A stretch of DNA of 64,000 nt from Planococcus sp. ISL-109 (GTDB taxonomy: Bacteria; Bacillota; Bacilli; Bacillales_A; Planococcaceae), in the NCBI RefSeq assembly GCF_018613655.1, contig NZ_JAGGPW010000004.1:400627-464626 (forward strand), read 5' to 3'. The notes below the pieces were generated by a model. That model was given only the letters and a program-made list of their open reading frames with translations, was not told the DNA's origin and did no database searches. Shown one piece after another: positions 31,635 through 42,205 of this stretch. The position numbers were made by a program, and so were the translations under genes. Positions within the stretch are counted from its first letter, which is position 1, and each line of letters begins with the position of its first letter.

Positions 31635-31916
31635 TTGGCTATGCAAAAGAAAATTCCGTTACGCAAATGTGTTGCAACCGGTGAGATGCTTCCGAAAAAA
31701 GAAATGATCCGCGTCGTCCGTTCCAAAGAAGGCGAACTATTCGTCGATTTGACCGGCAAAAAGTCGGGAAGAGGCGCATACGTTTCAAAATCGGAAGATG
31801 CCATCGAGCTTGCACGCAAAAAGAAGGTTTTGGACAAGCAGCTTGAAGTGAAAGTTCCAGACGAAATCTACGAGGAGCTCGTCCACACCGTACGCAGAGA
31901 GCAGCTGAAATCATGA
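31635..31916 (+). CDS. rnpM: YlxR family RNA-binding protein RnpM
   Basis: A 93-residue basic protein with the DUF448 motifs IPLRKCVATGEM and GRGAYV. YlxR has been reported to bind RNase P RNA and is renamed RnpM. TTG 31635 is chosen as start (AAGGTGA 6 bases upstream); ATG 31641 is two codons later. Its last four bases overlap the start of ylxQ, so the pair is coupled inside the nusA operon. Confidence 0.88.
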   Translation: MAMQKKIPLRKCVATGEMLPKKEMIRVVRSKEGELFVDLTGKKSGRGAYVSKSEDAIELARKKKVLDKQLEVKVPDEIYEELVHTVRREQLKS

Positions 31917-32221
31917 ATAAAGAAAAGATCCTTCAATTATTAGGGCTTGCCACGCGGGCACGCAAAATGATCACCGGCGAAGAACTGGTCATCAGTGAAG
32001 TGCGGCGAGGCAAAGCGAAATTGGTCATTTTGGCTGAAGACGCATCCGATAACACAAGGAAAAAATTGCAGGATAAATGTAAATCCTATAATGTTCCAGT
32101 CCGAATTGGCGCAAACCGCTATGAAATTGGCCATGCAATAGGAAAAGAAGCGCGCGTCGTTTTGGCGATTACCGATAAGGGATTTGCAAAGAAAATGACG
32201 AGCCTGTTTGATGAAAACTAA
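31913..32221 (+). CDS. ylxQ: L7Ae-family K-turn RNA-binding protein YlxQ
   Basis: A 102-residue protein of the L7Ae/L30e fold. It opens with [15 protein letters not shown] and shows the LVILAEDAS strand-loop used by this family to hold kink-turn RNA. Its cellular role in Bacillus is unclear. It begins inside the end of rnpM (ATGA overlap) and is 14 bases before infB. Confidence 0.92.
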   Translation: MNKEKILQLLGLATRARKMITGEELVISEVRRGKAKLVILAEDASDNTRKKLQDKCKSYNVPVRIGANRYEIGHAIGKEARVVLAITDKGFAKKMTSLFDEN

Positions 32222-32235
32222 CCGGGGGTGAGCAG

Positions 32236-34500
32236 ATGACCAAAATTCGAGTACATGAATACGCGAAAAAAGTAAATAAACCAAGTAAAGACATCATCGA
32301 TGAATTGTCTAAAATGAATATCCAGGTCAATAATCACATGGCAACTTTAGAAGATACTGCTGTGACGAAATTGGATGGTATTTATAAAAAGCCTGCACAA
32401 GGAACTCGTGCACAAGGTGGGCAATCACGCCCGCAAGGTCAAAACCAGCGCCGCGGACAAAGCGGACAGAGCGGACAATCCCGCCCGCAAAGTGGGCAAT
32501 CACGCCCTCCAAGCGGACAGAGCCAGAACCGCACAGGCGGCCAAAAGAGTTCCCAGTCAACGCAACAAGGAACACAAGAAGCACGCGGTACCAACTTCAC
32601 GCCAAAAGCAGCCAAACCAGCTCCAGCTCCAGGCCAGCGCGGCCGTTCAGGCGGACCGGGGCGCGGTGGACAAAACCGCAACCGCAAAGGCAAGCAGCAG
32701 CGTCCGGTGAACCCGATGCCGCCAATGCCGAGAAGAGAAAAAGAATTGCCGGCAAAAATCACATTCAGTGAATCATTGACGGTAGGCGAACTGGCGAAAA
32801 AACTTGGCCGTGAGCCATCTGAAATAATCAAAAAGTTGTTCATGTTAGGCGTTATGGCAACAATCAACCAAGAGTTGGATAAAGATGCCATTGAACTCGT
32901 TTGCGCAGAATATGAAGTGGAAGTAGAAGAAGAAATCTTGGTCGACAAAACCGACCTTGAAGTTTACTTCGAACCGGAAGAAGAGTCCCTCAAAGAAGAA
33001 CGTCCGCCAGTCGTCACCATCATGGGTCACGTTGACCACGGGAAAACGACGTTGCTGGATTCGATACGCCATACGAAAGTGACTGCTGGAGAAGCTGGCG
33101 GAATCACGCAGCATATCGGTGCTTATCAAGTGGACGAAAACGATAAGAAAATCACGTTCCTTGATACACCAGGCCACGCCGCCTTTACGACGATGCGTGC
33201 CCGCGGTGCAAAAGTGACGGATCTTGCAATTATCGTGGTCGCAGCTGACGATGGCGTAATGCCGCAAACGGTGGAAGCGATCAACCACGCGAAAGCAGCA
33301 GAAGTTCCGATCATCATCGCTGTCAACAAAATGGATAAACCTTCCGCTAACCCAGACCGCGTTATGCAAGAATTGACAGAACACGGTCTTGTTCCAGAAG
33401 CATGGGGCGGCGACACGATTTTTGTCCCAATATCCGCTTTGAAAGGCGACGGTATCGACACACTTCTTGAAATGATTTTGCTTGTTTCTGAAGTTGGCGA
33501 ACTGAAAGCCAACCCTGGCCGCCGTGCAATCGGTACGGTCATCGAAGCTGAGCTCGACAAAGGACGCGGATCTGTGGCGACGTTACTCGTCCAGGACGGC
33601 ACTTTGCATGTCGGTGACCCGATAGTAGTCGGCCATACGTTCGGACGCGTCCGTGCAATGGTCAACGATCTTGGGCGCCGCGTGAAAACGGCTGGCCCGT
33701 CGACGCCTGTTGAAATTACAGGACTCAGCGACGTGCCGCAAGCAGGCGATCGTTTCGTTGTCTTTGAAGACGAAAGAACCGCCCGCCAAATCGGCGAAGC
33801 GCGTTCTGCTACAGCGCTCCAGGAAATGCGTTCTGAAAAGAACCGCGTCACGCTCGATAACTTGTTCGACCAATTGAAACAAGGTGAGATGAAAGAGCTG
33901 AACTTGATTGTCAAAGCAGACGTTCAAGGAACAGTTGAAGCAATGGCAGCTTCTCTATTGAAGATCGATGTAGAAGGCGTCAATGTGAAAGTCATCCACA
34001 CCGGTGCTGGTGCGATTACAGAATCCGACGTTGCATTGGCGGCAGCTTCTAATGCCATCATCATCGGCTTTAACGTACGCCCAGATGTAAACGCGAAACG
34101 CGCTGCAGATGCGGAAGGCGTCGACATCCGTTTGCACCGCATCATCTATAAAGTGATCGAGGAAATCGAAGCAGCGATGAAAGGCCTCTTGGATCCAGAA
34201 TTCGAAGAGAAAATCATCGGCCAAGCAGAAATCCGCAGCACGTTCAAAGTTTCCAAAGTCGGAACGATTGCAGGAAGCTATGTAACAGAAGGTAAAATCA
34301 CCCGCAACAGCGGCGTCCGCATTATCCGTGAAGGCATTGTCGTATTTGAAGGTGAAATCGACACGTTGAAACGTTTCAAAGACGATGCGAAAGAAGTCGC
34401 AAAAGGCTATGAATGCGGCGTCACGATCAAAAACTTCAACGACGTCAAAGAAGGCGACATCCTTGAAGCTTACATCATGGAAGAAATCGAACGGAAGTGA
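32236..34500 (+). CDS. infB: Translation initiation factor IF-2
   Basis: A 754-residue GTPase that brings initiator tRNA to the ribosome. A short N-terminal IF2_N fold (1-50) is followed by a Gly/Gln/Ser/Arg-rich linker (about 55-165) with imperfect SGQSRPQ repeats, a second IF2_N part (172-225) and the G domain with GHVDHGKT (264-271). The C-terminal barrels bind fMet-tRNA. The TGA stop overlaps the GTG of ylxP. Confidence 0.97.
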   Translation: MTKIRVHEYAKKVNKPSKDIIDELSKMNIQVNNHMATLEDTAVTKLDGIYKKPAQGTRAQGGQSRPQGQNQRRGQSGQSGQSRPQSGQSRPPSGQSQNRTGGQKSSQSTQQGTQEARGTNFTPKAAKPAPAPGQRGRSGGPGRGGQNRNRKGKQQRPVNPMPPMPRREKELPAKITFSESLTVGELAKKLGREPSEIIKKLFMLGVMATINQELDKDAIELVCAEYEVEVEEEILVDKTDLEVYFEPEEESLKEERPPVVTIMGHVDHGKTTLLDSIRHTKVTAGEAGGITQHIGAYQVDENDKKITFLDTPGHAAFTTMRARGAKVTDLAIIVVAADDGVMPQTVEAINHAKAAEVPIIIAVNKMDKPSANPDRVMQELTEHGLVPEAWGGDTIFVPISALKGDGIDTLLEMILLVSEVGELKANPGRRAIGTVIEAELDKGRGSVATLLVQDGTLHVGDPIVVGHTFGRVRAMVNDLGRRVKTAGPSTPVEITGLSDVPQAGDRFVVFEDERTARQIGEARSATALQEMRSEKNRVTLDNLFDQLKQGEMKELNLIVKADVQGTVEAMAASLLKIDVEGVNVKVIHTGAGAITESDVALAAASNAIIIGFNVRPDVNAKRAADAEGVDIRLHRIIYKVIEEIEAAMKGLLDPEFEEKIIGQAEIRSTFKVSKVGTIAGSYVTEGKITRNSGVRIIREGIVVFEGEIDTLKRFKDDAKEVAKGYECGVTIKNFNDVKEGDILEAYIMEEIERK
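32415..32530 (+). repeat. Tandem Gln/Ser/Gly/Arg codon repeats in the infB linker
   Basis: About six short units built on GGACAGAGC or GGGCAATCACGC, coding SGQSRPQ-like heptads and SGQ triplets at residues 61-98 of IF-2. Slipped-strand change in copy number is likely between strains. Confidence 0.75.
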
Positions 34501-34775
34501 TTCTTTCCATGGAATGCGAATTTTTCATCCCAATAGCGCATTCATTGAAAGATAAGCGGGCAGTCGTCAAAAGTATGATGACCCGTACAAAGCAAAAGTT
34601 TAATGTATCCGCGGCTGAGATTGATCACCAGGAAGTATGGCAGCGCGCGCGCCTGGCATTTGTCACCGTCGCTTCTTCGAAAGAAGTAGCGGAGCGGGAA
34701 ATGGCGCAAGTGCTGCGCTTTTTGGAAAGCAACCCATCGTGGGAATGCATGGAAATAGAGAAAGAATATTTGTAA
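34497..34775 (+). CDS. ylxP: YlxP family (DUF503) small protein
   Basis: A 92-residue protein of the DUF503 family, function not known, always near infB and rbfA. The family wording is [17 protein letters not shown] and the later [21 protein letters not shown] 34497 overlaps the infB stop (GTGA) and matches the B. subtilis N-terminus MIIGVLECE with MILSMECE; ATG 34509 would drop four residues. Confidence 0.88.
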   Translation: MILSMECEFFIPIAHSLKDKRAVVKSMMTRTKQKFNVSAAEIDHQEVWQRARLAFVTVASSKEVAEREMAQVLRFLESNPSWECMEIEKEYL

Positions 34776-34793
34776 GAACGGAGTGGATTCGAA

Positions 34794-35144
34794 ATGTCAA
34801 TGCGCTCGAATCGTGTAGCTGAGCAGATGAAAAAAGAGCTTAGTGATATTATCGGCAGAAAATTGAAAGATCCGCGCATCGGATTTGTCACAGTGACGGA
34901 TGTCGAAGTGACGGGCGACCTTCAACAGGCAACGGTCTATGTTAGCGTATTGGGCGATGATAAAGCGAAAGAGCAGACTTTGCTCGGTTTGTCCAAGTCC
35001 AAAGGATTCATCCGCTCGGAAATCGGGCAGCGGATCCGTTTGCGCAAGACTCCTGAGTTGGCGTTTGAAATCGATTCATCTGTCGCGTACGGCAATCGAA
35101 TCGAATCATTGCTGCGGGATATTAAAGAACCAACAGAAGAGTAA
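34794..35144 (+). CDS. rbfA: Ribosome-binding factor A
   Basis: A 116-residue cold-shock type 30S maturation factor with a KH-like fold. It starts with [17 protein letters not shown] and includes the [18 protein letters not shown] block. It ends with a terminator at 35149-35186. Its place between ylxP and truB is conserved. Confidence 0.95.
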   Translation: MSMRSNRVAEQMKKELSDIIGRKLKDPRIGFVTVTDVEVTGDLQQATVYVSVLGDDKAKEQTLLGLSKSKGFIRSEIGQRIRLRKTPELAFEIDSSVAYGNRIESLLRDIKEPTEE

Positions 35145-35148
35145 ACGG

Positions 35149-35186
35149 AAAGCCTGCTGGTCTATATTAGACAGCAGGCTTTTTTC
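35149..35186 (+). terminator. Terminator after rbfA
   Basis: AGCCTGCTG-TCT pairs with AGA-CAGCAGGCT (one bulged G), then six T. It divides the nus-inf operon from truB-ribF. Confidence 0.85.
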
Positions 35187-35233
35187 TACATAACAAAAGA
35201 CCAAAAAAGCGAAGTAAGAGAGGAGTGCTAGCC

Positions 35234-36163
35234 GTGGAGCCAAATGGAATTCTTCCCTTATGGAAAGAGCCGGGAATGACTTCCCACGATTGTGTTTTCC
35301 GCCTGCGGAAAATCTTGAAAACAAAAAAAGTCGGACATACCGGTACACTCGATCCACAAGTGGACGGGGTTCTGCCGATTTGTTTAGGACGTTCGACGAA
35401 AGTGGCGGAGTATATTACAGACCAGGGGAAAACGTACGAAGCGGAAGTGTTGATCGGATTTTCCACTGAAACCGAAGATGCTGAAGGCGCAGTGGTCGAT
35501 CGGGATACCAGTGTAAAAATAGTAACCAGGCAGCAATTGGAAGCAGCGCTGGGAAGTTTAACAGGGGATATCGAACAAATTCCCCCGATGTATTCCGCTG
35601 TCAAAGTGAACGGCAGAAAGCTTTATGAATATGCACGAAAAGGTGAAACGGTCGATCGTCCGGTACGGACTGTCCACATCGATTCCATCGAATTGTTGGA
35701 AACTGACGACTCATGGAGCGGACAGAATATAAAGTTCCGCATCCGTATCCGCTGCGGCAAAGGCACATATATCCGGACCTTGGCGGTGCAGATCGGCCAG
35801 GCGCTTGGCTATCCTGCCCATATGTCCCAGCTGACACGGACAGAATCCGGCAGCTTTACAAAAGAGCAATGTGTCACACTTGCCGAAGTCGAAGAAATTG
35901 CCCAAAATGGAAATATCGACTCGGTGTTGCAGCCGATCGCATACGGCTTGAGTGCATTTCCGTTTACAGAAATCACACCGGATTTGCTGTTCGGCATCAA
36001 AAACGGGCAAGTACTCGATGAACATCCAGTCCTTTTGGAAGAACCGCTTGTCGTGTTCACTTATAAGGGCGAGCCGGTGGCGTTGTATAAAAGGCACCCG
36101 GAAAAGCCGGGCAAAATGAAACCTGAAAAAATGTTTGGATTCCCTAAAACAGACGAGGTGTAA
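35234..36163 (+). CDS. truB: tRNA pseudouridine55 synthase TruB
   Basis: A 309-residue enzyme that makes pseudouridine in the T-loop of all elongator tRNAs. The motif II catalytic Asp is Asp40 in VGHTGTLDP. GMTSHDCV is at 14-21. GTG 35234 has AGGAG 8 bases upstream and matches the short B. subtilis start; the GTG at 35225 overlaps that ribosome site. Followed by ribF one base after the stop. Confidence 0.94.
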   Translation: MEPNGILPLWKEPGMTSHDCVFRLRKILKTKKVGHTGTLDPQVDGVLPICLGRSTKVAEYITDQGKTYEAEVLIGFSTETEDAEGAVVDRDTSVKIVTRQQLEAALGSLTGDIEQIPPMYSAVKVNGRKLYEYARKGETVDRPVRTVHIDSIELLETDDSWSGQNIKFRIRIRCGKGTYIRTLAVQIGQALGYPAHMSQLTRTESGSFTKEQCVTLAEVEEIAQNGNIDSVLQPIAYGLSAFPFTEITPDLLFGIKNGQVLDEHPVLLEEPLVVFTYKGEPVALYKRHPEKPGKMKPEKMFGFPKTDEV

Positions 36164-36164
36164 T

Positions 36165-37106
36165 ATGAAAATCATTCACTTGAGCTATCCGCATGAGATG
36201 AAGTCGAAAGATTACGGACCGATTTCGATGGCTATCGGATTTTTCGACGGCGTCCATAAAGGCCATCAGCAAGTAATCGGTGCGGCGATCGAAAAAGCAC
36301 GCAGCAAAGACATGAAGTCTGCTGTGATGACATTCGATCCCCATCCATCGCTCGTCCTCGGCGGCCGAAAAGAAGAGGTATTCTACATCACGCCGCTCAA
36401 TCAAAAAATGGCGATTTTACAAGAGATGGGTGTCGACATTTGCTTTATCGTGCGCTTTACTTCGGAGTTCGCGAAACTCTCCCCTGAGCAATTCATCGAG
36501 CATTTCATCAAAAGTTTGGGGGTCAAGCAAGTGGTCGCGGGATTTGATTTTTCGTTCGGCTCCAAAGGCGGCGGCGATATGGCGCTGATGGAATCGTTCA
36601 GCGGTGGAGAATACGCAGTGACGACTGTCGGGAAATTGGAAGAAGGCAATGAGAAGGTCAGTTCGACTCGGATCCGCCATTTGCTGAAAGACGGACTTGT
36701 TGAACCGGTACATCAGTTGCTCGGCAGGCCATATCGAATATCAGGGACCGTAGTCAACGGCGACAAGCGGGGCCGGACAATCGGTTTCCCGACAGCGAAC
36801 ATTGAACCTGAACTCGGTACATTCGTTCCGAAGCGCGGCGTCTATGCCGTCCGTATCGAAGTGCAGGGCGCTTACTTTGATGGCGTCAGCAATGTCGGCT
36901 ATAAACCGACATTCCATAATCCGGACATTAAAAACTTGGTCATTGAAGTTCATATCCTCGATTTCGATAAGTCGATCTATGGTGAAAAAGTCACCGTCGA
37001 ATGGTATAAACGGATCCGTGACGAGCAGAAATTTTCCGGTATCGAAGAGCTGAAACAGCAAATTGGGCGGGACAAAGAAACCGCGAAACAATACTTCGGA
37101 GGGTGA
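36165..37106 (+). CDS. ribF: Bifunctional riboflavin kinase/FAD synthetase
   Basis: A 313-residue enzyme that makes FMN, then FAD. The N-terminal adenylyltransferase has FDGVHKGHQ (27-35) and SSTRIRHLL; the C-terminal kinase begins near 190 and shows RTIGFPTANIEP. In B. subtilis the product (RibC) also keeps FMN levels up for riboswitch control. Start ATG 36165, with GAGGTG four bases before it, overlapping the end of truB. Confidence 0.95.
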   Translation: MKIIHLSYPHEMKSKDYGPISMAIGFFDGVHKGHQQVIGAAIEKARSKDMKSAVMTFDPHPSLVLGGRKEEVFYITPLNQKMAILQEMGVDICFIVRFTSEFAKLSPEQFIEHFIKSLGVKQVVAGFDFSFGSKGGGDMALMESFSGGEYAVTTVGKLEEGNEKVSSTRIRHLLKDGLVEPVHQLLGRPYRISGTVVNGDKRGRTIGFPTANIEPELGTFVPKRGVYAVRIEVQGAYFDGVSNVGYKPTFHNPDIKNLVIEVHILDFDKSIYGEKVTVEWYKRIRDEQKFSGIEELKQQIGRDKETAKQYFGG

Positions 37107-37115
37107 AACCGACAG

Positions 37116-37144
37116 TTGATTTCAAGAAATCACTGTGCTATGAT
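37116..37144 (+). promoter_or_regulatory. SigA-type promoter for rpsO
   Basis: TTGATT (37116-37121), 17 bases, TATGAT (37139-37144). Confidence 0.7.
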
Positions 37145-37146
37145 AA

Positions 37147-37240
37147 CTGAGTACTGAACGTACTAACCGTTGCTTGGCAAATCGAATCACCAACGTTTGC
37201 TCAGTAATTGGGGCTATTAGAGATTAGGAGGTGGAACAGC
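37147..37240 (+). ncRNA. S15-type leader of rpsO
   Basis: CTGAG (37147-37151) and CTCAG (37200-37204) close a junction that holds the hairpin AGTAC/GTACT (37150-37154/37160-37164) and the stem CGTTG/CAACG (37168-37172/37191-37195). A three-way junction before rpsO is the known S15-binding autoregulatory leader of Bacilli; here it is inferred from shape and place. The ribosome site TTAGGAGGTGG lies downstream. Confidence 0.6.
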
Positions 37241-37510
37241 ATGGCAATCACTCAAGAACGTAAAAATGAATTGATCACTGAATACAAAGTGCATGACACT
37301 GATACTGGTTCTCCAGAAATTCAGATCGCTATTCTTACTGAGGACATCAACAACTTGAACGAGCACTTGCGTACCCACAAGAAAGATCACCATTCACGTC
37401 GTGGTCTATTCAAAATGGTCGGACGCCGTCGTAACTTGCTTAAGTATCTACGCGAGAACGATGTACAACGCTACCGTGATTTAATCGGAAGACTTGGTCT
37501 ACGTCGATAA
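37241..37510 (+). CDS. rpsO: 30S ribosomal protein S15
   Basis: An 89-residue S15, the family length, with the conserved core [25 protein letters not shown] and KDHHSRRGL. It binds the three-way junction of 16S rRNA helices 20-22 early in assembly. ATG 37241 has AGGAGGTGG before it; 11 open upstream codons are leader. A terminator follows at once. Confidence 0.97.
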   Translation: MAITQERKNELITEYKVHDTDTGSPEIQIAILTEDINNLNEHLRTHKKDHHSRRGLFKMVGRRRNLLKYLRENDVQRYRDLIGRLGLRR

Positions 37511-37518
37511 TAGTAAGC

Positions 37519-37548
37519 AGAAAAAGCGGGATTCGTCCCGCTTTTTCT
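37519..37548 (+). terminator. Terminator after rpsO
   Basis: AGAAAAAGCGGGA/TCCCGCTTTTTCT around TTCG, with T-rich end. Confidence 0.92.
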
Positions 37549-37646
37549 TTATGCTTAAAACTTTGCATTCAATCGCACTCAAGATGCTTTTTTGATACAC
37601 TACTTAAGGATACATACGAGATACACAGTAAGAGAGGAGCTCGACT

Positions 37647-39755
37647 ATGGAGCAAACAAAGAAGGTTTACACATTCGACTGGGCAGGCCGCGAACTCAAG
37701 GTGGAAGTCGGTCAATTGGCAAAACAAGCAAACGGAGCAGCATTAATCCGTTACGGCGATACAGCAGTGCTATCCACTGCAACAGCATCAAAAACTCCGA
37801 AGCCGTTGGACTTTTTCCCACTTACGGTGAACTACGAAGAGCGCCAATATGCAGTCGGAAAAATCCCAGGCGGTTTCATTAAACGCGAAGGGCGCCCGTC
37901 TGAAAAGGCGACATTGACCAGCCGTTTAATCGACCGTCCGCTGCGTCCGTTATTCCCGGATGGTTTCCGCAACGAAGTGCAAGTCATTTCCATGGTCATG
38001 TCCGTCGACCAGGACTGCCCGTCTGAAATGGCAGCCATGTTCGGCTCGTCATTATCATTGATGATTTCTGATATTCCGTTCGACGGCCCGATTGCCGGCG
38101 TCATCGTAGGCCTTGTCGATGGTGAGTACCTCATCAACCCGACAGGTGCACAAATGGAAAAAAGTTCGATCAACTTGATCGTTGCGGGCACGAAAGATGC
38201 CATCAACATGGTTGAGGCAGGTGCGAAGGAAGTTTCCGAAGAAGTGATTCTTGAAGCGATCATGTTCGGCCATGAAGAAATCAAAAAGCTGATCGCATTC
38301 CAGGAAGAAATTGCAGCCGAAGTAGCCAAAGAAAAAACAGCGGTTCAATTATACGAACTGGATGCTGAATTGACAGCGGAACTGAAAGCCGCAGTTGAAC
38401 AAGACTTGAACGCTGCTGTTCAAGTGAACGAAAAGCAAGCGCGCAACGAAGCGATTGCAGCAGTCCGTGATCGTGCGCTTGAAGCGTATGCAGAATCAGC
38501 AGATGACATCAAAAAGCAAGCGGGCCAAGTTCTCGATAAAATGGTTAAAGACGAAGTACGCCGCCTTATCACGGACGAAAAAATCCGTCCGGATGGCCGC
38601 GGCCCTTCAGAAATCCGCGAATTGTCTTCAGAAGTCGGCGTGCTCGCACGCACACACGGTTCCGGTCTCTTTACACGCGGCCAGACGCAGGCGATGAGCA
38701 TTTGTACGCTTGGCGCACTCGGCGATGTCCAAATCATCGACGGCCTTGGATTAGAAGAGACCAAGCGCTTTATGCATCATTATAATTTCCCGCTGTTTTC
38801 TGTCGGCGAAACCGGTTTCTTGCGTGGCCCAGGCCGCCGCGAAATCGGCCACGGCGCGCTCGGTGAACGTGCGCTTGAAGCGGTCATCCCAAGTGAAAAA
38901 GATTTCCCATATACGATCCGACTCGTTTCCGAAGTGCTTGAATCGAACGGTTCTACATCACAAGCGAGCATTTGCGCTTCGACGCTCGCCATGATGGATG
39001 CAGGTGTGCCACTGAAAGCACCGGTTGCCGGCATTGCCATGGGGCTCGTGAAAAAAGGCGAAAATTACACCGTGCTATCCGATATCCAAGGGATGGAAGA
39101 CTACCTGGGCGATATGGACTTTAAAGTGGCCGGAACGGCAGAAGGCGTTACGGCGCTTCAGATGGATATCAAAATCGACGGCTTGTCCCGTGCTATTTTA
39201 GAAGAGGCATTGACGCAAGCAAAAATTGGCCGTCTGCATATTTTGGAATCGATGATCGCCACCATCAATACACCGCGCACGAATTTGTCGAAATTCGCAC
39301 CGAAAATCATCATGGTGAAAATCAATCCGGACAAAATCCGCGATGTTATTGGGCCGGGCGGAAAAGTCATCAACAAAATCATCGACGAAACCGGCGTGAA
39401 GATCGATACAGAGCAAGACGGCACGATTTTCATTTCCTCAGTTGATGAGGAAATGAACGATAAAGCGAAAGCGATGATCGAAAATATTGTCCGCGAGGCG
39501 AAAGTCGGCGAATATTACGAAGGCGCAGTTAAGCGTATCGAGAAGTTCGGTGCATTCGTTGAATTGTTCCCTGGCAAAGACGGCCTTCTCCATATTTCCG
39601 AAATCCAGGAAGAGCGGACGAAAGAAGTGGAAGATGTCTTGGAGATGGGCGACCTTGTACAAGTGAAAGTCATCGAAATCGACCGCCAAGGACGCGTCAA
39701 CCTATCACGTAAAATAGTGTTGAAAGAACAACAAGAAACAGACGAAAAGGCGTAA
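37647..39755 (+). CDS. pnp: Polynucleotide phosphorylase
   Basis: A 702-residue 3'-to-5' exoribonuclease. Two RNase PH-like domains are joined by a helical part; [22 protein letters not shown] opens the first. The second carries the phosphate-site wording TSQAS and the conserved [12 protein letters not shown] domain (with [13 protein letters not shown] near 570) and an S1 domain end the protein. PNPase is the main 3' exonuclease of Bacillus and may work with RNase Y, coded later in this window. Confidence 0.97.
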   Translation: MEQTKKVYTFDWAGRELKVEVGQLAKQANGAALIRYGDTAVLSTATASKTPKPLDFFPLTVNYEERQYAVGKIPGGFIKREGRPSEKATLTSRLIDRPLRPLFPDGFRNEVQVISMVMSVDQDCPSEMAAMFGSSLSLMISDIPFDGPIAGVIVGLVDGEYLINPTGAQMEKSSINLIVAGTKDAINMVEAGAKEVSEEVILEAIMFGHEEIKKLIAFQEEIAAEVAKEKTAVQLYELDAELTAELKAAVEQDLNAAVQVNEKQARNEAIAAVRDRALEAYAESADDIKKQAGQVLDKMVKDEVRRLITDEKIRPDGRGPSEIRELSSEVGVLARTHGSGLFTRGQTQAMSICTLGALGDVQIIDGLGLEETKRFMHHYNFPLFSVGETGFLRGPGRREIGHGALGERALEAVIPSEKDFPYTIRLVSEVLESNGSTSQASICASTLAMMDAGVPLKAPVAGIAMGLVKKGENYTVLSDIQGMEDYLGDMDFKVAGTAEGVTALQMDIKIDGLSRAILEEALTQAKIGRLHILESMIATINTPRTNLSKFAPKIIMVKINPDKIRDVIGPGGKVINKIIDETGVKIDTEQDGTIFISSVDEEMNDKAKAMIENIVREAKVGEYYEGAVKRIEKFGAFVELFPGKDGLLHISEIQEERTKEVEDVLEMGDLVQVKVIEIDRQGRVNLSRKIVLKEQQETDEKA

Positions 39756-39771
39756 AATCAGATTGAATGAG

Positions 39772-39804
39772 AAATTGCCGGTGGTACTCGCCGGCAATTT
39801 TTTT
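39772..39804 (+). terminator. Terminator after pnp
   Basis: AAATTGCCGG/CCGGCAATTT (39772-39781/39791-39800) with T run. Confidence 0.85.
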
Positions 39805-39824
39805 CATATACAGGGGGTCTTAAA

Positions 39825-41036
39825 ATGGTTACAACTTATACTTGCCAAAACGGCTTGCGCATCGTTTCAGAGCACATCCCGCATTTCCGTTCGGTGTCGG
39901 TCGGTGTATTCGTCAATACAGGGTCGCGCGATGAAAGCCCGGAAGAAAACGGCATCACCCATTTTATCGAGCATTTGCTGTTTAAAGGAACGCACACGCG
40001 CAGCGCAAAGGATATTGCACGGGAATTCGACCGCATCGGCGGTGATTTGAACGCTTATACTTCAAAAGAATATACGTGCTATTATGCAAAGGTGCTCGAT
40101 CATCACGCGCCGCTTGCGGTGGACGTACTGGCGGATATGTTCTTCCATTCCGTTATGGAGCCGGAAGAAATCGACAAAGAACGGCTCGTCGTTAAAGAAG
40201 AAATCAGCATGACCGAAGATATGGCGGATGACGATGTCCACGAACAATTGTGGCGCGTCATGTATCCCGGCAATGCAATCGGGGCGCCGATTTTAGGAAC
40301 TGCGGAAACGCTCGACCGCTTTAGGAGAGATCAGATTTTCGATTACATGGAGCGGCATTACACGCCGTCGAATACAGTGGTGTCGGTAGCAGGACATATT
40401 GACCAGGCGCTGCTCCGCCAAATTGAACAGTTGTTCGGCACGTTCGAGCGCTCAAATCCTGGCGAAAGACATGTTTTGCCAATATTTGTCCCAGGCCATT
40501 CCATCAAGCAGAAAGATACAGAACAAGCGCATCTTTGTTTAGGTTATCCGGGCTTATCGCTGAAAGACGATAGGCTGTTTGCACTTGCGGTAATGAACAC
40601 GATCGTCGGTGGGTCAATGTCATCGAGGTTGTTCCAGGAAATACGCGAAGACCGCGGACTTGCCTATTCGGTTTATTCGTACCATTCGGCTTATTCAGAT
40701 CACGGGACGCTCGCCATATACGGCGGAACTGCTACGCATCAAGTGGGGGAAGTGGAAGAATTGATCCGCGGCTCGCTTCAACGCATGCAAGACGGTGACA
40801 TCAGTGAAGCGGAAGTGGAGGATTCACGTGAGCAACTAAAAGGCAATTTGGTGCTGGGTCTGGAAAGTACCGGTGCGCGGATGAGCCGCAACGGGAAATA
40901 CGAATTGCTGCACGGTAAGCACCAGACAGCGGACGATATCATCCGGCTGATTGATGCGGTCAAGCGCGAAGATGTGGTGGAATTGATGCAATTGACTGCC
41001 CATGCACCAGCCGTTTCCATCATCCGCTCACAATGA
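39825..41036 (+). CDS. mlpA: M16 family zinc peptidase (MlpA/YmxG)
   Basis: A 403-residue processing-peptidase relative. The inverted zinc motif HFIEH is at 46-50 and EEISMTEDM holds the third ligand near 126. In B. subtilis mlpA is a neighbour of pnp and affects protease production. The ribosome site is CAGGGGG. In that species ylxY lies before and ymxH and the dipicolinate genes lie after; here the next gene is asd. Confidence 0.93.
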   Translation: MVTTYTCQNGLRIVSEHIPHFRSVSVGVFVNTGSRDESPEENGITHFIEHLLFKGTHTRSAKDIAREFDRIGGDLNAYTSKEYTCYYAKVLDHHAPLAVDVLADMFFHSVMEPEEIDKERLVVKEEISMTEDMADDDVHEQLWRVMYPGNAIGAPILGTAETLDRFRRDQIFDYMERHYTPSNTVVSVAGHIDQALLRQIEQLFGTFERSNPGERHVLPIFVPGHSIKQKDTEQAHLCLGYPGLSLKDDRLFALAVMNTIVGGSMSSRLFQEIREDRGLAYSVYSYHSAYSDHGTLAIYGGTATHQVGEVEELIRGSLQRMQDGDISEAEVEDSREQLKGNLVLGLESTGARMSRNGKYELLHGKHQTADDIIRLIDAVKREDVVELMQLTAHAPAVSIIRSQ

Positions 41037-41083
41037 ACTGTGTGAGTATTCGCTGTAATTTGTTCCTTTACTAAGATAAATTA

Positions 41084-41092
41084 TGTTACAAT
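41084..41092 (+). promoter_or_regulatory. Possible extended -10 promoter for asd
   Basis: TG at 41084-41085 and TACAAT at 41087-41092; no good -35 box. Confidence 0.4.
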
Positions 41093-41123
41093 AACGCAAA
41101 TTAGTTGTGAAGGAGAGAATCGA

Positions 41124-42158
41124 GTGAAAACTTATAATGTAGCGATCATGGGCGCCACCGGAGCCGTTGGGCAACAAATGAAAGATCAGTTGGAAAAACG
41201 CAAGTTTCCAATCGGCAACATAAAGTTCTTGTCATCTAAACGTTCTGCAGGGAGCAAAATAGAATTCAACGGTGAGTCCTATACGGTAGAAGAAGCCACA
41301 CCGGATTCTTTTGAAGGCATAGATATTGCGCTGTTCAGTGCAGGGGGCAGCGTTTCAGAAAAATTCGCACCCGAAGCGGTCAAACGCGGTGCGATTGTAG
41401 TGGACAATACGAGTGCGTTCCGAATGAACGAAGATGTTCCGCTCGTCGTGCCCGAAGTGAATAAAGAGGCACTGAAAAGCCATTCCGGCGTCATCGCGAA
41501 TCCGAACTGCTCTACGATTCAAATGGTCTGCGCCTTGCAGCCGTTGAAAGAGAGATTCGGCTTGCGGAAAATCATCGTTTCTACGTACCAAGCTGTATCG
41601 GGTGCAGGAATCGACGCGATTAATGAATTGAAAGACCAGGCAGCGGATTTTGATAATGCTGCGACTGCCGAGGCGAAAATATTACCGGTCAAATCAGCCG
41701 AGCGCCATTACCCGATTGCGTTCAATGCGGTGCCGCAAATCGATCAATTTGCAGAAAACGGCTATACGCTGGAAGAAATGAAAATGATCAACGAAACGAA
41801 AAAAATCATGAATGCACAAAACTTGGCTGTTGCCGCAACTTGTGTGCGCTTGCCAGTGGTGACCGGGCACTCCGAATCGGTTTATGCCGAGTTCGACCGC
41901 GCACCGACATTAGAGCAAGTGAGAGATGCGTTGCGCAGTACACCAGGCGTCATTCTTCAGGACGACCCGTCCAAGCAGGAATACCCGATGCCCCTCATGG
42001 CAGCCGGAAAAGATGAAGTGTTCGTCGGCCGAATTCGCCAAGACCTGGACAATCCAAATGGCTATCATCTGTGGGTCGTCTCCGATAATTTGATCAAAGG
42101 CGCTGCGTTGAATTCCGTTCAGATTGCGGAAGCGCTTATCGAAGAACAGTTGCTGTAA
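41124..42158 (+). CDS. asd: Aspartate-semialdehyde dehydrogenase
   Basis: A 344-residue NADPH enzyme that turns aspartyl phosphate into aspartate semialdehyde, leading to lysine/diaminopimelate, threonine and methionine. NADP loop GATGAVGQQM (10-19); catalytic Cys129 in NPNCSTIQ; the general base His lies in VTGHSES near 250. Start is GTG 41124 with AAGGAGAG before it. dapG and dapA, next to asd in B. subtilis, are not here. Confidence 0.95.
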   Translation: MKTYNVAIMGATGAVGQQMKDQLEKRKFPIGNIKFLSSKRSAGSKIEFNGESYTVEEATPDSFEGIDIALFSAGGSVSEKFAPEAVKRGAIVVDNTSAFRMNEDVPLVVPEVNKEALKSHSGVIANPNCSTIQMVCALQPLKERFGLRKIIVSTYQAVSGAGIDAINELKDQAADFDNAATAEAKILPVKSAERHYPIAFNAVPQIDQFAENGYTLEEMKMINETKKIMNAQNLAVAATCVRLPVVTGHSESVYAEFDRAPTLEQVRDALRSTPGVILQDDPSKQEYPMPLMAAGKDEVFVGRIRQDLDNPNGYHLWVVSDNLIKGAALNSVQIAEALIEEQLL

Positions 42159-42205
42159 AATTAAATGCGGCCTTCTTAACAAGCCGGCAATCTGTCCAGA
42201 AACTG

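Noticed and set aside
33126-33914. 262-codon minus-strand frame opposite infB
   Set aside because: Antisense shadow of the GTPase domain of IF-2, rich in Ser/Pro/Arg with no domain.
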